This document shows, piece by piece, positions 8,225-16,981 of a stretch of DNA of 64,000 nt. Made by a program: the position numbers and the translations under genes. Origin of the DNA: Lentzea sp. NBRC 102530 (lineage in GTDB: Bacteria; Actinomycetota; Actinomycetes; Mycobacteriales; Pseudonocardiaceae); assembly GCF_030269365.1 (NCBI RefSeq), contig NZ_BSTF01000013.1, forward strand, positions 62,001 through 126,000, given 5' to 3'. Under the pieces are notes generated by a model. That model saw nothing but the letters and a program-made list of their open reading frames with translations. It ran no database searches and was not told the DNA's origin. The first letter of the stretch is position 1. Each line of letters opens with the position of its first letter.

Positions 8225-9481
8225 CTACCAGGACGGCCAGCGGATCTCCAAACGCGCACCACCGGCGGGTGACTCGGCGGCCAGCACGCTCCCTCCGCGT
8301 CGCTGCACGAGGTGCGCCACCAGCGCGAGCCCGAGACCGAACCCGCCGGAACGACGGCCGCGGTCCTCGTCCACCCGGTAGAAGCGGTCGAACACCTTCG
8401 CCCGGTGCTCCACGGGGATGCCGTGCCCGTCGTCGTCCACGATCAGCCGCACGTCCCGCCCGACCGGCGCGAGCGTCACGGTGATCGTGGAGTACGCGTA
8501 CCGGGCGGCGTTGCGCAGCAGGTTGTCCAGCACCAGCTCGACCTCGGACCGGGTGGCCGACACCAGGCACGCCGACGGCGGCGCGTTCAGCCGCACCAGC
8601 AGTTCCGCGTCCAGCCGGGAGATCGCGGCCTCGGCCTCCAGCACCAGGTCGACGGCCTCGGCGCGCGGCGGTGCCCCGGTGTCCGCGCGGGCGAGGATCA
8701 GCAACGAGTCCACCAGCGCGCTGAGCCTGATCGACTCCTCGACCACGGACTCCAGCACCTCGATCGAGAAGTCCGGGTCCGGGTGCGCCACGGCGACCTC
8801 CGCCTGCGCGCGCACCGACGCGACCGGCGACCGCAGCTCGTGCGCCGCGTCCCCGGTGAAGCGCCGCAACCGGTCCGAGGCGTCGTCCCGGCGGGCCAGC
8901 AGCGCGTTCAACGCCTCGGCCAGCGCCTGCAACTCGTCGCGCGACGGCGGTACCGGCAACCGTTCGCCGTGCGGCAACTCCCCCGCCGCGACCCGCATCC
9001 GTTCGACCGGCCGCAACGACGACCGCACCGCGAGCCACGTCGCGACCCCCACCAGCCCGGCCACCAGCACGGCGGCGACGGCCAGCCAGCGGGTGCCCAG
9101 CGCGTTGGCGTTCTGGTAGCCCAGCAACGTGCTCGCGTACACCTCGAGGCGCGGCGTCCCGTCGCCGGTGAACACCACCCGCCCGCTGAACCGCAACGCC
9201 GACGCGCCCTCCATGCGCAGCACGGGTTCGCCGGACTTCAACGACCGGATGTCCTGTGACGTCAACGGAAGCGGCGGCCCGCCGTCCACCGGCGCCCCGG
9301 CCACGTCGAGCACGCGCGGCGGTGCCTTCTCCAGTTCCTGGTCCACCGCGGTGATCTGGATCAGCCCGATCAACGCCGGCGCGATGCTGGTGAACGCGAG
9401 CAGGCACAGCAACGCCACACCCGTCGCCACCACGGTGATGCGGAAGCGCAGGGTGCGCCGCAGCCACCAGCCAGGGGTCAC
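8225..9481 (-). CDS. Two-component sensor histidine kinase
   Basis: A 418-residue membrane kinase. The GTG start at 9481 overlaps the stop of the response regulator (GTGA). Order: one transmembrane helix near residues 13-35, an extracytoplasmic sensor of about 110 residues, a second helix (WLAVAAVLVAGLVGVATWLAV), a HAMP segment, the H-box GDAAHELRSPVASVRAQAE with the phosphorylated His, the N-box DNLLRNAARYA, the G-box DDDGHGIP and the GFGLGLALV lid. All catalytic motifs are present. It should phosphorylate the adjacent OmpR-type regulator. The divergent LolA/ABC operon with paired TCTCAG boxes in between suggests that it senses an envelope signal. Confidence 0.93.
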   Translation of the reverse strand: MTPGWWLRRTLRFRITVVATGVALLCLLAFTSIAPALIGLIQITAVDQELEKAPPRVLDVAGAPVDGGPPLPLTSQDIRSLKSGEPVLRMEGASALRFSGRVVFTGDGTPRLEVYASTLLGYQNANALGTRWLAVAAVLVAGLVGVATWLAVRSSLRPVERMRVAAGELPHGERLPVPPSRDELQALAEALNALLARRDDASDRLRRFTGDAAHELRSPVASVRAQAEVAVAHPDPDFSIEVLESVVEESIRLSALVDSLLILARADTGAPPRAEAVDLVLEAEAAISRLDAELLVRLNAPPSACLVSATRSEVELVLDNLLRNAARYAYSTITVTLAPVGRDVRLIVDDDGHGIPVEHRAKVFDRFYRVDEDRGRRSGGFGLGLALVAHLVQRRGGSVLAAESPAGGARLEIRWPSW

Positions 9482-10179
9482 CTGTTGCCCAGCGCGTTGT
9501 CGAGGTCCGGGGTGGACGCGATGTAGCCGTGGCCGCGGATCGTCCGCACGACCTCGCCCGCGCCGACGGCCTCCAGCTTGCGCCGCAGGTACCCGACGTA
9601 GACCTCGACGGCGTTGCGCGTCGCGGCCTGCTCGTCGCCCCAGACCGTGCGCAGCAGTTCGTCCTTGGTCACCACGGACCCGGCGCGCGACGCCAGCACG
9701 TCGAGCACCGCGTACTCGCGCGGCGACAGCGACACGTCCTGCCCGCCCCAGCTGACCTCGCGCAGTCCGCGGTCGATCACGAGGCTGCCGAGCGTGAGCT
9801 TGCGGCGAGCGCCTCCCCCGCGCCGCAGCAACGCCCTGACCTGCGCGACCAGCACGACGAAGCTGAACGGCTTGACCAGGTACCCGTCGGCGCCGAGGTC
9901 GAGGCCGTCCGCCTGGTCGATCTCGCCGTCCTTCGCCGACACCATCAGCACCGGCGTGCGCACCCCGTCGGCCCGCATGCGTTGCAGCACCCGGTACCCC
10001 GAGAGGCCCGGCAGCATGATGTCCAGCAGCACGACGTCGAACGCCCCGGTCAGCGCGACCCGCAACGCCGTGGGCCCGTCGGAGGCCGTGACGACCTCCA
10101 TGCCCTCGGCCGAGAGCCCGCGCTCCAACGCCCGGCGCACGCCGACTTCGTCGTCCACGACCAGCACACGAGGCTTCAC
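9478..10179 (-). CDS. OmpR-family response regulator
   Basis: A 233-residue regulator with a receiver domain (acidic DDE at 9-11, phosphoacceptor Asp53 in VVLLDIMLPG, Lys103 in YLVKPF) and a C-terminal winged helix (SLSPREYAVLDVLASRAGSVVTKDELLRTVWGD). It is the first gene of a unit with the kinase. The intergenic region to the divergent lolA-like gene holds two pairs of TCTCAG at the 11-bp pitch that OmpR/PhoB-type dimers bind, so it probably controls both its own promoter and the exporter operon. The closest named relatives by motif are the MprA/TcrA/CutR group, but I do not assign one. Confidence 0.94.
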   Translation of the reverse strand: MKPRVLVVDDEVGVRRALERGLSAEGMEVVTASDGPTALRVALTGAFDVVLLDIMLPGLSGYRVLQRMRADGVRTPVLMVSAKDGEIDQADGLDLGADGYLVKPFSFVVLVAQVRALLRRGGGARRKLTLGSLVIDRGLREVSWGGQDVSLSPREYAVLDVLASRAGSVVTKDELLRTVWGDEQAATRNAVEVYVGYLRRKLEAVGAGEVVRTIRGHGYIASTPDLDNALGNR

Positions 10180-10221
10180 GGGTCACAGCATGCCGCGCGC
10201 GGCTGCCCGCTGCCCGCAAGA

Positions 10222-10296
10222 TCTCAGCCGACTCTCAGAAAACACTGCGGAGAGGGCACATAACCGCAGGTGGGCGTAGTCTCAGCACCATCTCAG
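10222..10296 (+). promoter_or_regulatory. Paired TCTCAG direct repeats, likely response-regulator operator
   Basis: Four TCTCAG words at 10222, 10233, 10280 and 10291. Within each pair the starts are exactly 11 bases apart (one helical turn), and the pairs start 58 bases apart. They lie between the response regulator (start 10179) and the LolA-like gene (start 10347). Tandem half-sites at this pitch are the usual target of OmpR/PhoB-type dimers. Confidence 0.7.
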
Positions 10297-10346
10297 CAAC
10301 CCACCACCAAGCTAAGAGCACAAGCCCTTGGAGGAGGGGACCACTG

Positions 10347-11417
10347 ATGAACAAGCGAAAGGTGACCCTGGCCGCTGCGGCGGCCGGTGTGATCACCGGC
10401 GCGGCAGGCCTGAGCCTGCTCGCCATGCCGGCGGGTGCGGGCCAGCCGCCCACCCTGCCCGACGTGTCCGCCGAGTCGCTCGTCGAGCAGGTGCTCACGA
10501 GCAAGCCCGGTGCGTTCGGCGGCACCGTGGAGGTCGACAACAAGCTCGGCCTCCCGTCCATCGCGGAGATCCCGCAGCTCGCCGACGGCAAGCACAGCGC
10601 GCGGATCTGGACCGACGGCAACGGCAAGTTCCGCGCCGCCCTGCCGAACGGCCAGTCCGAGCAGACCATCGTCGACGACGGCACGACCACCTGGTCGTGG
10701 AACTCCGCCGACAACGAGGTCACGAAGTCCGAGCACAAGGCCGACCAGCCGCGGCCTGCCGAGGACAAGTCCGAGTCGGTCAACCCGGCCGAGGCGGCCA
10801 AGCAGGTCGTCGGCATGACCAAGGAGTTCAGCGACATCACCGTCGACGGCACCGCGCGCGTCGCGAACCGTGCCGCCTACGAGTTGGTGCTGACCCCGAA
10901 GGCCAGCGAGAAGACGCTGATCCGCGAGGTGCGGATCGCCGTCGACTCGGAGCTGAAGATGCCGTTGCGCGTTCAGGTGCTCACCAACGGCACGAGCGAG
11001 CCCGCGGGCACGGTCGGCTTCAGCGAGATCAACGTCGGCCCGCAGGACGCCAAGCTCTTCGAGTTCACGCCGCCCGCCAACGCCAAGGTCACCACGCCCG
11101 AGGCGAAGGAGGAGCGACGCGGCCAGAAGCCCGAACTGGGCATCGAGCAGGCGTTGCAGGGCAAGGACCCGCAGTTCTTCGGCACGGGCTGGGACACGGT
11201 CGTCGGTGCGCGCATTCCGGCCGAGGCCATGACCCAGGTCCCCGCCGAGGCGCAGGGCCTGGTCGACAAGTTCACGAAGAAGGTCAGCGGTGCCTGGGGT
11301 AGCGGTCAGATCTTCACCACGAAGGTCGCCACGATCCTGATCGCGGACGACGGCCGCGTGGTCGCGGGCGCCGTTCCCGAGCAGGTGCTGTTCGACACGA
11401 TCGGACAGGTGAAGTGA
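10347..11417 (+). CDS. Exported LolA/RseB-like protein
   Basis: A 356-residue protein with a signal peptide (KRKVTLAAAAAGVITGAAG then MPAGAGQPP) and no lipobox Cys. The mature domain, from about residue 45, has the half-barrel pattern of the LolA/LppX/RseB superfamily: FGGTVEVDNKLGLP, a DGTTTWSWNSADN strand and AAYELVLTPKASEKTLIREVRIAVD. Family members bind lipids or lipid moieties of proteins. The TGA overlaps the GTG start of the ABC ATPase, and ribosome-binding GGAGGAGG precedes the ATG, so it leads a three-gene operon. A plausible role is to receive or present a lipid-like substrate to the exporter, or to sense envelope stress, under the divergent two-component system. Confidence 0.82.
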   Translation: MNKRKVTLAAAAAGVITGAAGLSLLAMPAGAGQPPTLPDVSAESLVEQVLTSKPGAFGGTVEVDNKLGLPSIAEIPQLADGKHSARIWTDGNGKFRAALPNGQSEQTIVDDGTTTWSWNSADNEVTKSEHKADQPRPAEDKSESVNPAEAAKQVVGMTKEFSDITVDGTARVANRAAYELVLTPKASEKTLIREVRIAVDSELKMPLRVQVLTNGTSEPAGTVGFSEINVGPQDAKLFEFTPPANAKVTTPEAKEERRGQKPELGIEQALQGKDPQFFGTGWDTVVGARIPAEAMTQVPAEAQGLVDKFTKKVSGAWGSGQIFTTKVATILIADDGRVVAGAVPEQVLFDTIGQVK

Positions 11418-12418
11418 CCACCTCGACCAGCGCGCCGGTGACAGCGCCTGCCAAGACCGCTGTCGCCGCGCGGACCAGGGGTCTGCGCAAGGAGTACGGG
11501 AGCACGGTCGCCGTGGACCGCGTCGATCTCGAGGTGCCGGAAGGAGCCGTGCTCGGCATGCTGGGCCCCAACGGGTCCGGCAAGACGACCACGATCCGGA
11601 TGCTGCTCGGGTTGGTCCGCCCCACGCAGGGGGAGATCGAACTGCTCGGCCGGCCGCTGCCGGACGGTGCAGAGCAGTCGCTGCCGCACGTGGGCGCGCT
11701 GGTCGAGGGTCCGGGGTTCCACCCGTTCCTCAGCGGGCGGGAGAACCTCGTCCGCTGTGCCGCGTTCGAACCCCTGCTGCCCCGCAAGGAGATCAAGCAG
11801 GCGGTCGAGGACGCCATCGAACGCGTCGGGCTCGCCCAGGCGGCCCACCGCAGGTACCGGGGGTACTCGCTCGGCATGAAGCAACGCCTCGGCCTGGCCG
11901 CGGCGTTGCTCGTGCCGCGCAAGCTGGTCGTGCTCGACGAGCCGACCAACGGCCTCGACCCGGCGGGCACGCGGGAGATCCGCAGGATCATCGCGGACCT
12001 GCACGCGGCCGGCAGCACGGTGGTGGTGTCGAGCCACCTGCTGAGCGAGGTCGAGGCGACCTGCACGCACGTCGCCGTGCTGCACCGGGGAACCGTGGTG
12101 GCACAGGGAGAACTGACCGAACTGCTGCAGGCGGGCGGTTCGGCGCTCCAGGTCATCACCCCGGACGTCGAGAAGGCGCTGAGCGCGTTGCGCCAGGCCA
12201 AGATCTCCGCTCGCCCGCTGGGTGACGGACTGCGCGTCGAGCTCGCGGGGACGAGCGCGCCGCAGGTGATCGAGACGCTGGTGAAGGGCGAGGCCCGGGT
12301 TTTCGAGGCCACGCGGTGGAAGACGGGCCTCGAGGAGCTGTTCGCGCGGCTCACCGAGGCCGAGGAGGCAGAGCGCGGGATGTCCGCTGTGGACACCCTG
12401 GACGGGGGACGCCGGTGA
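11414..12418 (+). CDS. ABC exporter ATPase
   Basis: A 334-residue nucleotide-binding subunit with Walker A GPNGSGKTT, the signature YSLGMKQRL (a variant of LSGGQ seen in the CcmA/BcrA group), Walker B KLVVLDEPTNGLDP and a switch His in SSHLLSE. An approximately 100-residue C-terminal tail follows the ATPase core, as in antibiotic or lipid ABC-2 exporters. The GTG start overlaps the preceding gene and its stop overlaps the permease (GTGA), so the three products are translationally coupled. The substrate is unknown; context suggests an envelope-active compound or lipid. Confidence 0.92.
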   Translation: MTTSTSAPVTAPAKTAVAARTRGLRKEYGSTVAVDRVDLEVPEGAVLGMLGPNGSGKTTTIRMLLGLVRPTQGEIELLGRPLPDGAEQSLPHVGALVEGPGFHPFLSGRENLVRCAAFEPLLPRKEIKQAVEDAIERVGLAQAAHRRYRGYSLGMKQRLGLAAALLVPRKLVVLDEPTNGLDPAGTREIRRIIADLHAAGSTVVVSSHLLSEVEATCTHVAVLHRGTVVAQGELTELLQAGGSALQVITPDVEKALSALRQAKISARPLGDGLRVELAGTSAPQVIETLVKGEARVFEATRWKTGLEELFARLTEAEEAERGMSAVDTLDGGRR

Positions 12419-13218
12419 TCACGCGCCAGTTGGGTTCCGAGGTGCGGTGGATGCTGCGCCGCCCGCGCACGTTGATCGGGCTGTTCGGCCTGGTCCTCGT
12501 GCCGATCGTGATCAGCTTCGGCATCTGGACGGCGGGCGAGGACGGCGGCGGTGGCCCCGGTCTCTCCGCGATCATCCAGGGCAACGGCCTGGTCGTGCCG
12601 ATCTTCACGTTGTTCCTGTCGCTCAACCTGCTGCTGCCGCTGGTGGCGTCGATCTGGGCGGCGGACGGCCTGGCGGGCGAGGCCCAGCACGGCACGTTGC
12701 GCGGTCTGCTCGTCGCCCCGGTGTCGCGCGTGCGGCTGTTGTTCGTGAAGCTCTTCGGCCTGGCCGCGATGTCGTTGTTCGCCGTCACGCTGATGGCCGT
12801 GGTCGGCATCATCGCCGGCACCGCGTTCCTCGGCTCCGACGGCATGGCGACGCTGTCCGGCACCACCCTGTCCACCGGTGAGGGCCTGGTCCGCATCGCG
12901 TTGTTCGTGGTGCTGGTGACGTTCCAGATGGTGTCGGTGGGCGCGGTCGCCCTCGCCGTCTCCGCCACCACCGAGCACCCGCTCGTGGTGCAGGCGGCGA
13001 CGATGGTGACGATCATCGTGTTCCAGGTGCTCGGGCAGTTCAGCTCACTCGACTGGCTGCACCCGTTCCTGATCACGACGGGCTTCCCGGGGCTGGTCGA
13101 CGTGATGCGCGACCCGATCCCGTGGGACCAGATCGGCGACAGCACGCTCCTGGCCGGGTGCTACCTGCTGATCGGCACGGGCCTGGCGGCCATCCGCCTG
13201 GTCACGAAGGACAGCTAG
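12415..13218 (+). CDS. ABC-2 type exporter permease
   Basis: A 267-residue integral membrane protein with about six hydrophobic helices (LIGLFGLVLVPIVISFG; LFLSLNLLLPLVASIW; the EAQHGTLRGLLVAPVSR cytoplasmic loop typical of ABC-2 permeases; LFAVTLMAVVGIIAG; later helices to the C-terminus). The GTG start is set by overlap with the ATPase stop. It pairs with the ATPase to form the exporter. Its last 174 bases are antisense to the annotated end of the HIT gene. Confidence 0.9.
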   Translation: MITRQLGSEVRWMLRRPRTLIGLFGLVLVPIVISFGIWTAGEDGGGGPGLSAIIQGNGLVVPIFTLFLSLNLLLPLVASIWAADGLAGEAQHGTLRGLLVAPVSRVRLLFVKLFGLAAMSLFAVTLMAVVGIIAGTAFLGSDGMATLSGTTLSTGEGLVRIALFVVLVTFQMVSVGAVALAVSATTEHPLVVQAATMVTIIVFQVLGQFSSLDWLHPFLITTGFPGLVDVMRDPIPWDQIGDSTLLAGCYLLIGTGLAAIRLVTKDS

Positions 13219-13659
13219 CAGTTTCTCGGCGAAGGGCCGCCGCTGCGCGGCGGTGGCGAAACCCGGCAGCGGCGACGACCCGTAGAGGCCGTCGCCGCTG
13301 TACCGCGGGATGACGTGGACGTGGAAGTGCCACGCGTCCTGGCCGCCGGCCGGCTCGTTGTGCTGCCGGGTGGAGATGCCTTCGCAGCCGTACGCGGTGC
13401 GCATGGCCACGGCGATCTCGCGCACCGCGTCGTGCACGGCGTGGCCGTACTCCGCGGGCAGGTCGTAGATGTTCTCGTGGTGTGCGTTCGGGATCACGAT
13501 GACATGGCCCTCGTTGTTCGCCCACCACTGCGAGGCCAGGAAGGCGGTGGCGCGTTCGTGACGGAGCACGACGTCGGCCTGGCTGTCGATCTCGGTCTCC
13601 CCGCCTGCCAGCAGGAAGCAGAACGGGCACTCGTACCCGTGCGGCGCGTGGCTGATCAC
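13045..13659 (-). CDS. HIT family nucleotide hydrolase/transferase
   Basis: The histidine-triad core is complete: CPFCFLLAGG with a zinc-type CxxC, the NEGHVIVIPNAHHENIYDL strand, and the active-site motif WHFHVHVIPRY near residue 120. HIT proteins act on nucleoside phosphoramidates or dinucleoside polyphosphates. The GTG start overlaps the SDR stop (GTGA), placing it second in a two-gene operon. The frame remains open for about 50 residues beyond the usual end of the domain, running antisense through the 3' end of the permease gene. That tail (Arg/Gln/Val-rich) looks like an antisense shadow, so the true protein may have lost its original stop or the tail is tolerated. Confidence 0.85.
   Translation of the reverse strand: MISHAPHGYECPFCFLLAGGETEIDSQADVVLRHERATAFLASQWWANNEGHVIVIPNAHHENIYDLPAEYGHAVHDAVREIAVAMRTAYGCEGISTRQHNEPAGGQDAWHFHVHVIPRYSGDGLYGSSPLPGFATAAQRRPFAEKLLAVLRDQADGRQARADQQVAPGQERAVADLVPRDRVAHHVDQPREARRDQERVQPVE
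13237..13300 (+). terminator. Two hairpins after the exporter operon
   Basis: CCGCCGC-TGC-GCGGCGG (13237-13253) and CAGCGGCGACG (13267-13277) with CGTCGCCGCTG (13290-13300) follow the permease stop. Both lie within the HIT coding sequence on the other strand and lack a T-run, so they are only candidate terminators. Confidence 0.35.
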
Positions 13660-14411
13660 CGCCGGAAGCCTCCCTCGCTGTTCAGCACCTGCCCGGTGAT
13701 CCACGCGCCGTCCGGCGAGCACAGCCACGAGATCAGCCGGGCCGCGTCGTCCGGCGCGCCCCAGCGCTTCGCCGGCATCCGCTCGTTCACGAACTCCGTG
13801 AGCTCCGGCCCCGCCCAGCCCGTGTCGGTCGGCCCCGGGTTCACCGCGTTGACCGTGATGCCCCGGTCCGCGAGTTCGTGCGACAAAGTCGCGACGATGG
13901 CCGCCAGGGCACCCTTCGAGGCCGCGTAGGCCACCTCGCCGGGCATCGGGCCGAGGTTCTGGCCGGAGGTCATGAACACGATCCGCCCGCCATCGGTCCT
14001 GGCCCACTGCCGGGCAAACGCCTGCGCGAGCAGGATCGACGAGCGGGTGTTCACGGCGTAGTGCTCGTCGAGCCTGGTCGCGTTCATCTCGGCCAGCGAG
14101 CCGTCGCCGCCGGAGCGCGCGTGGTTGCACACCAGCACGTCGACCCGTCCGTGAGCCTCGACCGCCGCGGCCATCAGCTCCGCCGGTGCCTCGGACCTCG
14201 CCAGGTCGACGCCCAGGCCCTGCACGCCGAGGTCCGCCAGCACCTCGCCCACGTCGTCGGCGCCCCACGGCTGTCCGGCGTCATGCGCGACGTGGTGTTG
14301 TACGAACACCTCCGCGCCCAGCCCGATCAGGCGCTGCGCGATGGCGTGGCCGATGCCCTGCCGCCTGCTCACGCCGGTGACCAGCGCGACGCGTCCCCCG
14401 AGTTGTCCCAT
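13656..14411 (-). CDS. Short-chain dehydrogenase/reductase
   Basis: A 251-residue SDR. The cofactor loop TGVSRRQGIGHAIA replaces the classical TGxxxGIG with a longer insert. The catalytic residues are the Ser in FMTSGQNLG and YAASKGA (Tyr-x3-Lys), and VNAVNPGPTDTGW follows. ATG at 14411 is preferred over the TTG four codons upstream because the Rossmann strand begins right after it. The substrate is unknown. Such alternative-loop SDRs resemble 3-oxoacyl-ACP reductase-like enzymes. It precedes the HIT gene with overlapping stop and start. Confidence 0.88.
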   Translation of the reverse strand: MGQLGGRVALVTGVSRRQGIGHAIAQRLIGLGAEVFVQHHVAHDAGQPWGADDVGEVLADLGVQGLGVDLARSEAPAELMAAAVEAHGRVDVLVCNHARSGGDGSLAEMNATRLDEHYAVNTRSSILLAQAFARQWARTDGGRIVFMTSGQNLGPMPGEVAYAASKGALAAIVATLSHELADRGITVNAVNPGPTDTGWAGPELTEFVNERMPAKRWGAPDDAARLISWLCSPDGAWITGQVLNSEGGFRR

Positions 14412-14423
14412 AGGACCTAACAA

Positions 14424-15374
14424 CTACCCGACGCGCGCGACGCCGTCCAAGTCGATTGCGAGCCGCACGCGGTCGCCGACGGACACCGGACCGACGGCCT
14501 CGTACTCCTCGCCGCCGATCTCCACCAGCAGCCGCACGTGGTCGCGCCGGTGCACCCGTTCCAGCACGGTGCCTTCCAGCAGGCCGTCCGGGTCCACCCG
14601 CAGCGCCGTGGCGCGCAGCCCGACGCGTTCCACGTCCAGGCCGACGAACGAGCCGGGCACGAACTTGCTGCAGCCCAGGAACTTCGCGGTCTCCACGTCG
14701 ACCGGTGACGACCACACCTCGGCCGGCGGGCCGACCTGGACGACGCGGCCGCGCGACATGATCGCCACGCGGTCGGCCAGGGTGAACGCCTCGTCGTGGT
14801 CGTGCGTCACGACCAGCGCCGTGGTCGCCGCCTCGCGCAGCAGCCGGGCCAGGTCGACGGCGAGTTGTTCGCGCAACGCCCGGTCCAGCGCCGAGAGCGG
14901 TTCGTCCAGCAGCAGCAACCGGGGTGACGGGGCCAGCGCACGGGCCAGGGCGACGCGTTGCTGCTCGCCGCCGGACAACTGCGTCACGCGACGGTCCGCG
15001 TACCCCTCCAGCCCCACCAGTTCCAGCAACGACAGCACCCGCTTGTCGCGCGCCTCGCGTTCGACCTTCTGCATGCGCAGGCCGAACGCCACGTTGCCCG
15101 CGACCGTCCGGTGCGGGAACAGCTGCCCGTCCTGGAACACCAGCCCGAACTCGCGCCGGTGCACGGGCACGCCCGCGAGGTCGGCCGCATCCCACCGCAC
15201 CGCACCGGAGGACGGCTTCTCCAGGCCCGCGACCGTGCGCAGCAACGTCGACTTGCCGCAACCCGACGGCCCGAGCAGCGCCACGACCTCACCGTCCGCC
15301 ACGGTCAGGGACACGCCGGAGACCGCCGTCGTCCGTCCATAGCGGACGGTGATCGAGTCCAGTTCCAGTGCCAT
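14424..15374 (-). CDS. thiQ: Thiamine ABC transporter ATPase
   Basis: A 316-residue ATPase: Walker A GPSGCGKST, Q-loop FQDGQLFPH, signature LSGGEQQRV, Walker B RLLLLDEPLSALD and switch THDHDEA. After the core a TOBE-like domain of about 90 residues follows, as in the CysA/PotA/FbpC group, so it is longer than E. coli ThiQ. It is the last gene of a riboswitch-controlled set: its ATG overlaps the permease stop (ATGA). Thiamine specificity is assigned from the TPP riboswitch and the binding protein, not from the ATPase itself. Confidence 0.88.
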   Translation of the reverse strand: MALELDSITVRYGRTTAVSGVSLTVADGEVVALLGPSGCGKSTLLRTVAGLEKPSSGAVRWDAADLAGVPVHRREFGLVFQDGQLFPHRTVAGNVAFGLRMQKVEREARDKRVLSLLELVGLEGYADRRVTQLSGGEQQRVALARALAPSPRLLLLDEPLSALDRALREQLAVDLARLLREAATTALVVTHDHDEAFTLADRVAIMSRGRVVQVGPPAEVWSSPVDVETAKFLGCSKFVPGSFVGLDVERVGLRATALRVDPDGLLEGTVLERVHRRDHVRLLVEIGGEEYEAVGPVSVGDRVRLAIDLDGVARVG

Positions 15375-16981
15375 CAGAACTCCCCGCTGCTCGGCACGCG
15401 CAGCCGTTCGATCAGCAGCACGCACCCGACCGTCACGACCATCAGCAGCGCGCACGCCGCGTAGGCCATCTGGCTGTTCAACTCCCCCGGCCGCGACATC
15501 AGCCGCGCGATCACCACCGGCAACGTCGGCGCGTCCGGCCGGGCGAGGAAGCTCGTCGCCCCGAACTCGCCCAACGCCACCACGTACCCGAACCCGGCGG
15601 CGGCGGCCAACGACCGGCCGACCAGCGGCAGGTCCACCTCGCGCCACACCCGCGCGGGCGAGGCACCCAGCGTCGCCGCCGCCTGCCGCAGCCGTTCGTC
15701 GACCGCCCGCAACACCGGCAGCACCATCCGCACGATCAACGGCGTCACCACCAGCGCCTGCGCCAGCGGCACCAGCATCGGCGAGGTGCGGAAGTCGCCG
15801 GGCAACGCGTCCATCGTGATCAGGTAGCCGAAGCCGACCGTCACCGCGGACACCCCGAGCGGCAGCATCAGCGCCGTGTCGAGCACCTCGGCGAACCGCG
15901 CCCCCGACCGCCGCAGCCCGACCAGCACCACCGCCGAGAACACCCCGACCACCAACGCCACCAGCGTCGCGTCGAAGGCCGTGCGCACCGAGTTCACCGC
16001 CGCGTCGATCCCGGTCACCGCCAGCGTGCCGCGGTCACCCCTGGTGTTCAGCGCCACGTACCCGGCGAGGCTCCATCCGTCCCGAGTGGACAGTGATCGC
16101 GTGATCAGCCCGACCACCGGCAGCAACAACAAGGCCACCACGGCGAATGCGGCCCCCACGACGTACCACTCGCCACCGGACGGCCTGCGCGCCAGCTCCT
16201 CCCTGCCCCGCAACGCCAGCGCCGTCTCCCGGCGCCTGCGGGCCAACGCTCCCAGCACCAGCACCGCGAGCACCGCCGCGAACTGCAGCAACGACAACGC
16301 CGCCGCCCCGGACAGGTCGAACAGCTCGACGGTCCGCAGGTAGATCTCGGTCTCCAGGGTCCGGTACCGCGACCCGCCGAGCACCAGCACGACACCGAAA
16401 CTGGTGGCGCAGAACAGGAACACCACCGCCGCCGCCGACCCGATCGCCGGCGCCAGCGCGGGCAGCACGACCGACGCGAACGCGCGCGGCCGTGACGCGC
16501 CAAGAGCCCGTGCCGCGTCTTCGGCACGGCGATCCGTGTGCGCCCACAGCCCGCCGACGGTCCGCGCGACCACGGCCACGTTGAAGAACGCGTTGGCCAG
16601 CACGATCGGCAGCACCCCGCCGTCCGGCCAGAACGTCCGGAAAGCCAGGCCCACCACCACGGTCGGCAGCACGAACGGCACCATCACCGCCGCCCGGACC
16701 ACACCGAGGCCGCGGATCTTGCAGCGGGCCAGCACGAACGCGAGCGGCATGCCGGCGAGAACCGCCACGACGGTCGAGGCGAGGGCCTGGCCGAGGGTGA
16801 AGCCGACGAGCTCCCAGGTGTCGGCCTCGACGAGTGCCTTCAGCACACCGCCTTCGCGCAGCCCCAGGTTGATGATCGCGAGGACGGGCCAGGCGAAGAA
16901 GAGGGCGAGGAAGGCCAGCGGCAGCAACGCGGCCGCGGACCACCCCGTCCGGGAACTCAGCCCTGCACCAGCTTGCGCCAC
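15374..16981 (-). CDS. thiP: Thiamine ABC transporter permease (fused two-half type)
   Basis: A 535-residue permease with two BPD_transp_1 halves and about 12 helices. Each half has its EAA-type loop: ARALGASRPRAFASVVLPAL in the first and AATLGASPARVWREVDLPL in the second. This double arrangement is characteristic of ThiP and the related FbpB. I choose GTG 16981, which overlaps the thiB stop by 25 bases and has GGGTCGAG upstream; the frame is open further upstream but only antisense-like sequence precedes it. It forms the membrane channel for the binding protein ThiB. Confidence 0.88.
   Translation of the reverse strand: MAQAGAGLSSRTGWSAAALLPLAFLALFFAWPVLAIINLGLREGGVLKALVEADTWELVGFTLGQALASTVVAVLAGMPLAFVLARCKIRGLGVVRAAVMVPFVLPTVVVGLAFRTFWPDGGVLPIVLANAFFNVAVVARTVGGLWAHTDRRAEDAARALGASRPRAFASVVLPALAPAIGSAAAVVFLFCATSFGVVLVLGGSRYRTLETEIYLRTVELFDLSGAAALSLLQFAAVLAVLVLGALARRRRETALALRGREELARRPSGGEWYVVGAAFAVVALLLLPVVGLITRSLSTRDGWSLAGYVALNTRGDRGTLAVTGIDAAVNSVRTAFDATLVALVVGVFSAVVLVGLRRSGARFAEVLDTALMLPLGVSAVTVGFGYLITMDALPGDFRTSPMLVPLAQALVVTPLIVRMVLPVLRAVDERLRQAAATLGASPARVWREVDLPLVGRSLAAAAGFGYVVALGEFGATSFLARPDAPTLPVVIARLMSRPGELNSQMAYAACALLMVVTVGCVLLIERLRVPSSGEF

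Noticed and set aside
9482..10219. Histidine kinase frame reading through the response regulator
   Set aside because: That part is an out-of-frame shadow of the regulator; the GTGA overlap at 9478-9481 defines the true start.
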